DNA of 11,091 nt, taken from assembly GCA_023392755.1 (NCBI GenBank), contig JAEWNM010000203.1, positions 1-11,091 on the forward strand, in the 5' to 3' direction. Under the pieces are notes generated by a model. That model was given only the letters and a program-made list of their open reading frames with translations, was not told the DNA's origin and ran no database searches. The translations under genes and the position numbers were made by a program. Of this stretch, positions 6,456 to 11,091 are shown piece after piece (position 1 is the first letter of the stretch; each line of letters begins with the position of its first letter). Source of the DNA: Bacillota bacterium (GTDB lineage: Bacteria > Bacillota > Clostridia > Christensenellales > Aristaeellaceae).

Positions 6456-6776
6456 TTATTCGGAAAGCTCCATGCGCCATTTCCCCTGCAGGGTGGAGGG
6501 CATCATCACCCTTATGCGGCAGGCAATCCGTCTGGCGTTTGCTTTGCCGCCGTATGCCATGTTCAGCTCCCACCTGTCGCCGCTGGGCATGATGGTCAAG
6601 CCCACCGATTCGGGACAGGCCGGGAACAAAACCCTAAGCTGCTCCTGCGCCTCACGCAGGGCATGTATCCGCTTTGCGCCATCCTTCTCCGTCAGTTTTG
6701 CCTCATGGGATTCAAACCATGTCCAGAAGGCGGCGATTTGTTCATCGCTGCATTCCCGGTGCCTAAAAGCAACCAA
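6456..6776 (-). CDS. Small orphan protein of unknown function
   Basis: A predicted soluble protein of 106 residues that I cannot assign to a family. It opens with a helical, aromatic-rich motif, FWTWFESHEAKL (17-28), then a charged helix (KRIHALREAQEQLRVLF, about 35-51). The C-terminal half looks like beta strands: GLTIMPSGDRWELNMAYGGKA (59-79) and a closing MPSTLQGKWRMELSE (92-106). The FWxWFxxHE opening with a late P-x-L-x-G-[KW]-W turn recalls a loose group of small bacterial hypothetical proteins. There is no signal peptide or membrane helix. I chose the TTG at 6776 because GGGGAGGG lies eight bases before it. An ATG at 6794 would place that ribosome binding site inside the coding region and would add six residues (MGRADK). 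The gene stands alone between the rplU promoter and the terminator of the WYL-linked cassette. Confidence 0.65.
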   Translation of the reverse strand: MVAFRHRECSDEQIAAFWTWFESHEAKLTEKDGAKRIHALREAQEQLRVLFPACPESVGLTIMPSGDRWELNMAYGGKANARRIACRIRVMMPSTLQGKWRMELSE

Positions 6777-6794
6777 TTTATCTGCCCTCCCCAT

Positions 6795-6842
6795 AAAAAG
6801 GCGCCTTACCGAACCTACGCGCCTGAAAACACGCGTGCTTTA
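6795..6842 (-). promoter_or_regulatory. Possible attenuator leader of the orphan gene
   Basis: In the transcript AGGCGC (plus-strand 6819-6824) can pair with GCGCCT (6799-6804), and TTTT follows directly (6795-6798). This is a terminator-like hairpin placed before the gene rather than after one. An alternative 5-bp pairing, ACGCG with CGCGT (plus-strand 6832-6836 with 6817-6821), uses part of the same arm and would exclude the terminator. The stems are short, so this is suggestive only. Confidence 0.35.
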
Positions 6843-6846
6843 TGCC

Positions 6847-6858
6847 ATAGTATACTAT
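6847..6858 (-). promoter_or_regulatory. Likely -10 within a 12-bp palindrome
   Basis: ATAGTATACTAT is a perfect palindrome and contains TATACT, a good -10 on the minus strand (plus-strand 6849-6854). No convincing -35 lies 16-18 bases upstream, so a regulator bound to the palindrome may matter. Transcription would start near 6842. Confidence 0.4.
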
Positions 6859-6904
6859 AAATCTGTTTTGCGGGCTATTCATTTCTACAAAGTATACACG
6901 CACG

Positions 6905-6938
6905 AAAAAAACAGCATGCGGCCCGTTTCGCATGCCGT
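6905..6938 (-). terminator. Rho-independent terminator of the WYL-linked cassette
   Basis: A 10-bp stem on the minus strand, ACGGCATGCG with CGCATGCTGT (plus-strand 6929-6938 and 6911-6920, one G-T pair), has an 8-base loop and is followed by a run of T (plus-strand A-run 6905-6910). It starts 24 bases after the DUF3788 stop codon. Confidence 0.93.
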
Positions 6939-6962
6939 CGCCATAATTCAAAAACCAATCCG

Positions 6963-7385
6963 CTAGGAAGCAGCCCTCAGCCTGACCAGTAAAAGCAAGT
7001 CGCGCAAGGCAGGCTCATCCCCCACCTTCAGCATCAGCCAGCGGCCGCCCAGGGAAGAGGGCGTACGGCCGTACAGCGCCCGGGTGTCCGCGCTCAGGGC
7101 GGGGAGCAGGGCCGGCATGCCAGTATCTTCCCTCTGGCCGATAACCACCAGCGCCAGAAAATGCCCGGCCATGGGATAGAGCGTACACAGAGCCCTGCCG
7201 CTCTTTTTGTACTTCACATTCCAGCCCTTTTGCATGGAGCAGCTGCTGTATTCCAGACGTGGTGCTGTTTGAAAGGCGGTTTCCACCTCCCGCCTCGCCT
7301 CATCCCATAATGCGCTGCCCACAAAGGCCGAAATCTCCGCATAAGCGGGGGGATGATCCGGCCCATACCATTCATGCCATTCCAT
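6963..7385 (-). CDS. DUF3788 family protein
   Basis: A 140-residue soluble protein matching the DUF3788 family, whose function is unknown. The recognisable core is LEYSSCSMQKGWNVKYKKSG (44-63), then ALCTLYPMAGHFLALVVIG (65-83) and a late GGRWLMLKV (113-121). It is predicted to be an alpha/beta protein without membrane segments. The start at 7385 has AAGGAA about six bases upstream. It lies inside the end of the HEAT-like gene with a 14-base overlap, so the two are probably translationally coupled. A longer frame reaching 7439 would begin deep inside the neighbouring gene with a basic, atypical N-terminus and is not used. It is the last gene of the cassette, 24 bases before a strong terminator. 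Family members often sit beside GyrI-like or regulator genes in Firmicutes, which fits a sensing or detoxification context, but this is inference. Confidence 0.8.
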   Translation of the reverse strand: MEWHEWYGPDHPPAYAEISAFVGSALWDEARREVETAFQTAPRLEYSSCSMQKGWNVKYKKSGRALCTLYPMAGHFLALVVIGQREDTGMPALLPALSADTRALYGRTPSSLGGRWLMLKVGDEPALRDLLLLVRLRAAS

Positions 7386-8004
7386 GATTTCCTTCCGCGC
7401 CCATCCGCCGCCGGAGGGCATCCTTTTCCTTTTTCTCAAGAAGGCTGCTGTCCAGTGCCCTGATAACGTAGGCGGCCGCCGCTTCGTTGGGCGCTCCCGG
7501 CTGCATCAGCAAAAGAACCTGCAATATATCAAGGTATACCAGCCTGCGCTGGGTAGCGGGCAGCTCCCCCACGGGGACGGATAATAATTCCTCGAGCACG
7601 GCGGGATATTGATCCGGCCTGTGAGGCAGCCACACCGCAAGGCTTTGTATGGCCTGCCTTGCGGTGATGAACTTTTCATCCCGGAAGAGGGCCGTGTAGG
7701 AAGGGAGAGCGGATGCCAATTTATTGCTACTGTCCCAGCGTATGTTTTCCGCCAGGAGCATCACGCCGATGCTGCGCTGGTAGGAGTTGTCATGGTGCAG
7801 CTTTTGCTCAAGCGCATCCCAGAAGGGGTATACGTCGCCATAGGCCGCGCTTCTCTTTTGAAGCGTCAGGAAGGCGGCGTAGCGGATGTCGTTGTTCTTT
7901 TCCCCCAACAGGCCGATCAGATACGGAATGTCATCAGGCGACAGTGTTTGCGCCAGCGCCGCCGCGTCCTGTTTTGCGGCAAGCAATGTTTCCAATTCTA
8001 TCAT
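7372..8004 (-). CDS. HEAT-like alpha-helical repeat protein
   Basis: A 210-residue protein that appears wholly alpha-helical, with paired helices of the HEAT/ARM type. The segments DDIPYLIGLLGEKNNDIRYAA (24-44), VYPFWDALEQKLHHDNSYQRSIGVMLLAENIRWD (58-91), ALFRDEKFITARQAIQSLAVWL (105-126) and LVYLDILQVLLLMQ (155-168) repeat a hydrophobic pattern with a central Asp and Arg. The block from VYPFWD to ITARQ resembles clostridial HEAT-like proteins sometimes labelled SufBD-like. I see no evidence for an Fe-S assembly role. HEAT proteins generally serve as protein or nucleic-acid binding scaffolds. It starts with an ATGA overlap on the GyrI-like gene, without a strong ribosome binding site, so coupling is likely. 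Its end overlaps the DUF3788 start by 14 bases. The last 20 residues are charged and probably disordered. Confidence 0.72.
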   Translation of the reverse strand: MIELETLLAAKQDAAALAQTLSPDDIPYLIGLLGEKNNDIRYAAFLTLQKRSAAYGDVYPFWDALEQKLHHDNSYQRSIGVMLLAENIRWDSSNKLASALPSYTALFRDEKFITARQAIQSLAVWLPHRPDQYPAVLEELLSVPVGELPATQRRLVYLDILQVLLLMQPGAPNEAAAAYVIRALDSSLLEKKEKDALRRRMGAEGNHGMA

Positions 8005-8675
8005 TGAAGCGTTTCGCGCCTTTTCACCGGGTGGCGCAGAACCGTTTTCATGTTCTGTGGTTTCGTTCTTCTGGGGTCGCCCAGATAAATCTCGTGGTGC
8101 CTGCGGCGCATGCCGTTTTGAAGCTGCGAGCCCACGTCGCTATCCAAACCGCTGCCATCCATGTACACATTCATTACGGCCAGCGTTTCCGGTTCCTTTT
8201 CATAGGGTCCCAGGTGCATGGCCTGCACGCACAGCCCTTCTGCAAAGGAGTGCAGCCTTACCTGAGACACGTCAATGCCGGGCTTCCTGCTCCGCACCTC
8301 CTCCCTGGCCCAGGTGAGTACTTCCTCCGTATCAAACTCCGGCTGACGGATCATGGAGGTCCAGCAGTAACGCTCCTTGCCGGTAAAGAAATCTGTGTCC
8401 TTCTCGTCCAGCAGCCACCACAGTCCCTCCAGCGGCGGGACCGCGTATTCAAAATAGCCGGAAAGCGCCTTGCCGCCCTTCACACTCATTTTGATGGTGA
8501 AGGTCAGGGCGTACAGCGCTTCCACTGCCTTTTTGTATTCCCCGCCTTCCTGGTTGGGGTTTTCCCTTCCGTCTGCCATCAGGAAGAGCATCTCCGGCAC
8601 ATCCACGAGGCCGGGTTCCCGGGAAGGCTGATACAGCTCCTTCTGCGTCTGCTTGAAATCCATCTTCTGTGCCAT
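8001..8675 (-). CDS. GyrI-like small-molecule-binding domain protein
   Basis: A 224-residue soluble protein of the GyrI-like (SHS2-fold, effector-binding) superfamily, in the stand-alone form without an attached DNA-binding domain. Diagnostic stretches are KELYQPSREPGLVDVPEMLFL (12-32), the central PPLEGLWW (80-87), MHLGPYEKE (153-161) and the C-terminal HHEIYLGDPRRTKPQNMKTVL (193-213), which matches the ending of this subfamily closely. Related domains bind hydrophobic or cationic compounds in multidrug regulators, and some stand-alone members hydrolyse small toxins. No ligand can be deduced here. I prefer the ATG at 8675, with TGAGG six bases upstream. A GTG at 8687, overlapping the zinc-ribbon stop as GTGA, would add MRLP and is possible. 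The stop overlaps the HEAT-like start as ATGA. Confidence 0.85.
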   Translation of the reverse strand: MAQKMDFKQTQKELYQPSREPGLVDVPEMLFLMADGRENPNQEGGEYKKAVEALYALTFTIKMSVKGGKALSGYFEYAVPPLEGLWWLLDEKDTDFFTGKERYCWTSMIRQPEFDTEEVLTWAREEVRSRKPGIDVSQVRLHSFAEGLCVQAMHLGPYEKEPETLAVMNVYMDGSGLDSDVGSQLQNGMRRRHHEIYLGDPRRTKPQNMKTVLRHPVKRRETLQ

Positions 8676-8683
8676 GGGCAGCC

Positions 8684-8947
8684 TCACGCTTTCCGCCAGC
8701 GCTTGAGGGTGGGAAAAAACTCCATCATACCCTTGCGCGCGGCGTCCGCGTCGGGGTACACGCCCGCCTCAAGCGTAAACGGAACGCAGCTTTCAATCAT
8801 TTCTTCCATCGTTTCCTCTTTGGTAAAGCTGCCCTCCGCATAGCAGTAACGGCAGTAGTCCATGTTCAGGCTCCCGTCCGCATTTTTCCCTAATTGGTCT
8901 TCCTCTGTCATGGGCAAGGCGCAGCTCTGGCAAAAGATTTGATCCAT
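8684..8947 (-). CDS. Putative zinc-ribbon domain protein
   Basis: An 87-residue cytoplasmic protein with a treble-cysteine zinc-ribbon layout: Cys6-x2-Cys9 (CQSC) and Cys32-x2-Cys35 (CRYC). Between them lies the family-typical LGKNADGSLNMDYC (19-32), and afterwards SFTKEETMEEMIESC. This matches the small Firmicute family known as putative zinc ribbon domain. The biochemical role is not known. These proteins are often found beside regulators or GyrI-like and AraC/MerR-type genes. It is the first gene of the cassette after the WYL regulator. AAGGAGGG lies eight bases before the ATG, the strongest ribosome binding site of the cassette. The A and T of the start codon lie in one arm of a 10-bp inverted repeat. 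Confidence 0.85.
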   Translation of the reverse strand: MDQIFCQSCALPMTEEDQLGKNADGSLNMDYCRYCYAEGSFTKEETMEEMIESCVPFTLEAGVYPDADAARKGMMEFFPTLKRWRKA

Positions 8948-8986
8948 GGTACAATCCCTCCTTTTTTGATAGGCTTATTGTACCAT
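8946..8986 (-). promoter_or_regulatory. Inverted repeat spanning extended -10 and start codon
   Basis: ATGGTACAAT (8946-8955) and ATTGTACCAT (8977-8986) are perfect 10-bp inverted arms separated by 21 bases. Their centres are 31 bp apart, about three helical turns. On the minus strand the upstream arm reads TGGTACAAT, an extended -10 (TGn-TACAAT, plus-strand 8977-8982). The downstream arm includes the first two bases of the zinc-ribbon start codon, and the AAGGAGGG ribosome binding site lies between the arms. No good -35 is visible. It may be a two-site operator, an RNA hairpin in read-through transcripts, or both. Confidence 0.65.
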
Positions 8987-8994
8987 CGGATACC

Positions 8995-9010
8995 TGACAA
9001 CTAGCTGTCA
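8995..9010. promoter_or_regulatory. Imperfect palindrome upstream of the cassette promoter
   Basis: TGACAACTAGCTGTCA has TGACA/TGTCA ends and a CTAG centre, with seven of eight pairs matching. It starts five bases past the WYL regulator stop, roughly where the -35 region of the cassette promoter would be. It is a candidate operator. Confidence 0.45.
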
Positions 9011-9014
9011 TATT

Positions 9015-9911
9015 TCAATAATAGGCAGACATTCTTTTCAGCCGCTCCCTGAGAATATCCTTGACATGCGGCGGCGACAGCACTTTCAAACTGGGCCCGT
9101 AGGACAGCAAAAAGCCATACACCCATTCATCCTCGGGGTAGGATACGGAAGCGAGAAAATGGCCGTCTGGCTGTTTTTTGATCTGGGCTTCATCAAAGTC
9201 GTCATACACCCGAAATGCCTGGGAACCGTCGATCCAAAGATGAAGTACAACGAAAGGCTTTGCCGGATTGCTTTCATACACCGGCGGCATATCGGTTTGG
9301 CCGGGGGCTATGAACCGGTCTCCGGAAAGACGCACATCCTTCATCCTTGTAAGCTTGAACAGCCGAACCTCGCCGCGCAGCCGGCAATAGGCCTTCAAGT
9401 ACCAGGCGCGGCTTTTGAACCAAAGCTGCAGGGGCTCCGCCTCCCGCTCCGTCCTCTCGCCGGATGCGCCGTAATACGTAAAGCGCAGCACCTTTTTTTG
9501 CAAAACAGCATCCTTGAGCAGCATCAGTTCGCTTTGCTTTGTCTGGCTCCAGTCGGAAAAATCCACCGCGACCCAATCGCCGTCCCCAGCGCCGAAGATG
9601 GCCCGCCACTTGGCCAGCAGGCCTTCTCCCCGGGTAACGCCCACGGCTTTGAGCCCTTGCAGCGCGGCCAGTATTTCCGTTTGCTCCTCCTTGCTCAGCA
9701 GCGATTTTTGGATTACAAAGCTCTCCACCAGGGAGATGCCCCCGTTTTTCCCCTGGGAGGCGTATACCGGGATGCCCGCCTGGCTGAGTGCTTCCACATC
9801 CCGGTAGATGGTTCTTTGCGATACGCCAAAATGGCGGGCAAGTTCTCCCGCCGTCCATGCTTTTTTATCCAGTAAAAGGATTACAATCTCAAACAGCCTG
9901 CTTATCTGCAT
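9015..9911 (-). CDS. WYL-domain transcriptional regulator (YafY-like)
   Basis: A 298-residue DNA-binding regulator. The N-terminal winged helix-turn-helix spans about 1-58, with LARHFGVSQRTIYRDVEAL (24-42) as the recognition region and QGKNGGISL (53-61) as the wing, the standard opening of this family. The WYL domain (about 128-200) contains the literal Trp170-Tyr171-Leu172 and the ligand-pocket arginine region RLFKLTRM (183-190). A C-terminal WCX-type extension (about 215-298) completes the protein. WYL domains bind nucleic-acid or small-molecule ligands and control transcription, often of stress or defence genes. I chose the ATG at 9911 because MQISRLFEIV is the usual family start and GGGTG lies five bases upstream of ATG-ATG. 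The gene is upstream of, and on the same strand as, the four-gene cassette, with 67 bases between and no terminator. It also shares a divergent promoter region with the membrane-protein genes. Confidence 0.9.
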   Translation of the reverse strand: MQISRLFEIVILLLDKKAWTAGELARHFGVSQRTIYRDVEALSQAGIPVYASQGKNGGISLVESFVIQKSLLSKEEQTEILAALQGLKAVGVTRGEGLLAKWRAIFGAGDGDWVAVDFSDWSQTKQSELMLLKDAVLQKKVLRFTYYGASGERTEREAEPLQLWFKSRAWYLKAYCRLRGEVRLFKLTRMKDVRLSGDRFIAPGQTDMPPVYESNPAKPFVVLHLWIDGSQAFRVYDDFDEAQIKKQPDGHFLASVSYPEDEWVYGFLLSYGPSLKVLSPPHVKDILRERLKRMSAYY

Positions 9912-9927
9912 CATCTCACCCGGTTTC

Positions 9928-9956
9928 ATTATAGCGTATGGAAAATGGCAGCGCAA
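9928..9956 (-). promoter_or_regulatory. WYL regulator promoter
   Basis: On the minus strand a perfect TATAAT (plus-strand 9928-9933) is preceded, after a 17-base spacer, by TTGCGC (plus-strand 9951-9956), which matches half of a -35. The predicted leader is only about ten bases. One copy of the AATGGCAG direct repeat lies over the -35. Confidence 0.65.
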
Positions 9957-9962
9957 TGGCAG
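9944..9962. repeat. Two AATGGCAG direct repeats, 11-bp period
   Basis: AATGGCAG occurs at 9944-9951 and again at 9955-9962, three bases apart, so the copies face the same side of the helix. They span the -35 of the WYL promoter and lie just before the divergent -35 at 9970. This is a plausible regulator binding site. Confidence 0.5.
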
Positions 9963-9969
9963 GAAACGC

Positions 9970-9998
9970 TTGACAGGCGGCATGATCCGCTTTAATAT
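9970..9998 (+). promoter_or_regulatory. Promoter of the divergent membrane-protein genes
   Basis: A perfect TTGACA (9970-9975) and TAATAT (9993-9998) are 17 bases apart, giving an expected start near 10005 and a 27-base leader. A short inverted repeat GCGG/CCGC (9977-9980 with 9987-9990) lies within the spacer and could be an operator half-site pair. Confidence 0.72.
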
Positions 9999-10031
9999 GG
10001 CTAGGTGATACACACCAAGGGAGGTCGCAGC

Positions 10032-10658
10032 ATGAAGAACCATCAACTGGGCCGCCTGGGGGCGTTTATGGCATTCGCCGCCATCCTTTCATTTGCCATA
10101 TGCATGCTGATCCCGGATAAAACACTGTCCATTTCGCTTTCTTCCGGCAGCAGCATGCTCATTTCCTTTGGATATTTGATAATGACCTGCGGGCTTGCCG
10201 CCTTAACAGACAATGAACACAGGGGGTGCGCCCTTGCAGCCGTCGCTTTCGCGGCGGCGTATGTCGCGCTCATCTGCCTTGTATACTACACCCAGGTGAC
10301 CACGGTCTGGCAGCAAGCCGCCCAGGCGGATTTGCTTGATGCGCTCACGTACAAGCCGGGTAGCTGGATGTTTAACGTGGATATGCTGGGCTATGGGCTT
10401 TTGAGCATTTCCACCTTCTTTGCGGGTTTTGCCATTACGGTTAAGACAAAGGGCGATGCGTGGCTGAAGCGCCTTCTGCTGATTCACGGCATCTTTGCCG
10501 TCGCCTGCCTGCTGTTTCCGGCCCTGGGCGTTTTTTCACAGGATGCCGGCGCCATGGGCGGCGATTTGTTCGGGGTAATCGTTCTGGAGTTCTGGTGCGC
10601 CTACTTCCTGCCGGTGACGGTGCTGTTTGCCGGGTACATGAAACGGCGCGGACTATAA
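10032..10658 (+). CDS. Six-helix integral membrane protein, family not recognised
   Basis: A 208-residue inner-membrane protein with six predicted membrane segments at about 9-27, 41-58, 67-86, 117-137, 146-166 and 178-201. A longer outer loop (about 87-116) carries YYTQVTTVWQQ and the run YKPGSWMFNVDMLGYGLLS. The N-terminus (MKNHQLG) and C-terminus (MKRRGL) are short and basic, which favours both ends in the cytoplasm. Conserved-looking features are the YYTQ pair and the DMLGYG motif entering helix 4. I have seen similar layouts in clostridial proteins of unknown function but cannot assign a family or transport substrate. The start at 10032 has AAGGGAGGT six bases upstream. It is transcribed divergently from the WYL regulator and is followed after 25 bases by a DUF368 gene, so the two probably form an operon. 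Confidence 0.75.
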   Translation: MKNHQLGRLGAFMAFAAILSFAICMLIPDKTLSISLSSGSSMLISFGYLIMTCGLAALTDNEHRGCALAAVAFAAAYVALICLVYYTQVTTVWQQAAQADLLDALTYKPGSWMFNVDMLGYGLLSISTFFAGFAITVKTKGDAWLKRLLLIHGIFAVACLLFPALGVFSQDAGAMGGDLFGVIVLEFWCAYFLPVTVLFAGYMKRRGL

Positions 10659-10683
10659 AGCAATAAAACGTGGGGATGAATGC

Positions 10684-11091
10684 ATGAAAAACACAGGTCG
10701 GGCGGATTGGATTTTGCGGTTGGTCAAGGGTATGTTTATCGGCAGCGGCTTCATTTTGCCAGGCGTCAGTGGCGGCGCATTGGCGGCGGTGTTCGGCATC
10801 TATGAACGGATGATATCTTTCCTGGCCAATCTGAAAAAGGATTTCAAAAAGAATGTTCTGTTCTTTCTGCCTGTGGCGCTGGGTATGGCGGCGGGCGTGT
10901 TTTTACTGTCATTTCCCATCAACTATCTGCTGGACAACTATCGAACGTACACATTCTGGTTCTTCATCGGCTGTATACTCGGCACGCTTCCCGCCCTGTT
11001 CAGGCAGGCGTCCAAAAAAGGCTGGAAGTATTGGCATTTGGGCCTGATGGCAGTGGTTTGCGCCGGAGCCTATTGGTTCCTGTGGCAAATG
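10684..11091 (+). CDS. popT: DUF368 (PopT-type) polyprenyl-phosphate transporter, cut by window end
   Basis: The first 136 codons of an integral membrane protein of the DUF368 family; the frame is open to the window end. The family signature is clear: LVKGMFIGSGFILPGVSGGALAA (13-35), in which PGVSGG is diagnostic, then FGIYERMISFL (37-47). Further hydrophobic segments follow at about 58-77, 90-105 and 118-135. Members of DUF368 (PopT) have been shown to return undecaprenyl phosphate, the lipid carrier for cell-wall precursors, across the cytoplasmic membrane. The same role is inferred here. Complete members are about 270-300 residues, so roughly half is missing. The ATG at 10684 is preceded by a moderate GGGG site. 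Two other ATGs just upstream (10676, 10680) are out of frame. Confidence 0.85.
   Translation, partial: MKNTGRADWILRLVKGMFIGSGFILPGVSGGALAAVFGIYERMISFLANLKKDFKKNVLFFLPVALGMAAGVFLLSFPINYLLDNYRTYTFWFFIGCILGTLPALFRQASKKGWKYWHLGLMAVVCAGAYWFLWQM

Noticed and set aside
7713..8843. 376-residue plus-strand frame across the HEAT-like and GyrI-like genes
   Set aside because: It is antisense to three overlapping genes with family signatures, and its composition (Arg, His, Pro, Leu) is that of a shadow frame.
9066..9875. 269-residue plus-strand frame opposite the WYL regulator
   Set aside because: The minus strand carries an unmistakable HTH-WYL protein, and the plus-strand frame has no start signal or domain.
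1..11091. Mobile element or prophage in the window
   Set aside because: No transposase, integrase, phage protein, terminal inverted repeats or target-site duplication was found.

Overview
The window comes from a chromosome of moderately high GC content and most likely from a Clostridia-type Firmicute. The main reason is the rplU-prp-rpmA operon. Its bL27 carries the N-terminal extension (LNLQYF/AHKKG) that is cleaved by the Prp cysteine protease, an arrangement typical of Firmicutes and their relatives. A SpoIID/LytB-domain wall protein, strong AGGAGG-type ribosome binding sites and several clostridial families of unknown function agree with this. I cannot name a genus.

Layout, left to right. 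(1) Positions 1-396 hold no gene. They carry a dense series of perfect or near-perfect hairpins, mostly with 3-4 nt loops. (2) Positions 397-5257, minus strand, carry three genes in the transcription order DUF554 membrane protein, fused ADP-forming acyl-CoA synthetase, then a secreted SpoIID/LytB protein with a C-terminal SH3 domain. (3) Positions 5292-6414, minus strand, carry the ribosomal operon rplU-prp-rpmA. It has a clear sigma-A-type promoter, a structured rplU leader, overlapping stop/start codons and a strong intrinsic terminator after rpmA. (4) Positions 6456-6860, minus strand, carry a small orphan protein whose leader contains a terminator-like hairpin and an alternative pairing. 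(5) Positions 6905-9956, minus strand, carry a WYL-domain (YafY-like) regulator followed by a tightly packed four-gene cassette: zinc-ribbon protein, GyrI-like small-molecule-binding protein, HEAT-like protein and DUF3788 protein. The cassette ends at a strong terminator. (6) Positions 9970-11091, plus strand, carry a divergently transcribed six-helix membrane protein of unknown family and the start of a DUF368 (PopT-type) undecaprenyl-phosphate transporter, cut by the window end.

How the genes work together. Regions 2 and 3 are mostly housekeeping. Prp is encoded between rplU and its own substrate gene rpmA, and all three are translationally linked. The accessory part is region 5, which looks like a ligand- or stress-responsive cassette under a WYL regulator. 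The first cassette gene has a promoter and start region framed by a 10-bp inverted repeat, with one arm on an extended -10 and the other on the start codon. The divergent pair in region 6 shares the regulator's promoter region, which holds an 8-bp direct repeat with an 11-bp period, and may be under the same control.

The items most worth a second look are the hairpin array at 18-378, the WYL cassette with its inverted repeat, and the attenuator-like leader at 6795-6842. All functional assignments rest on motif recognition by eye, because no database search was possible.
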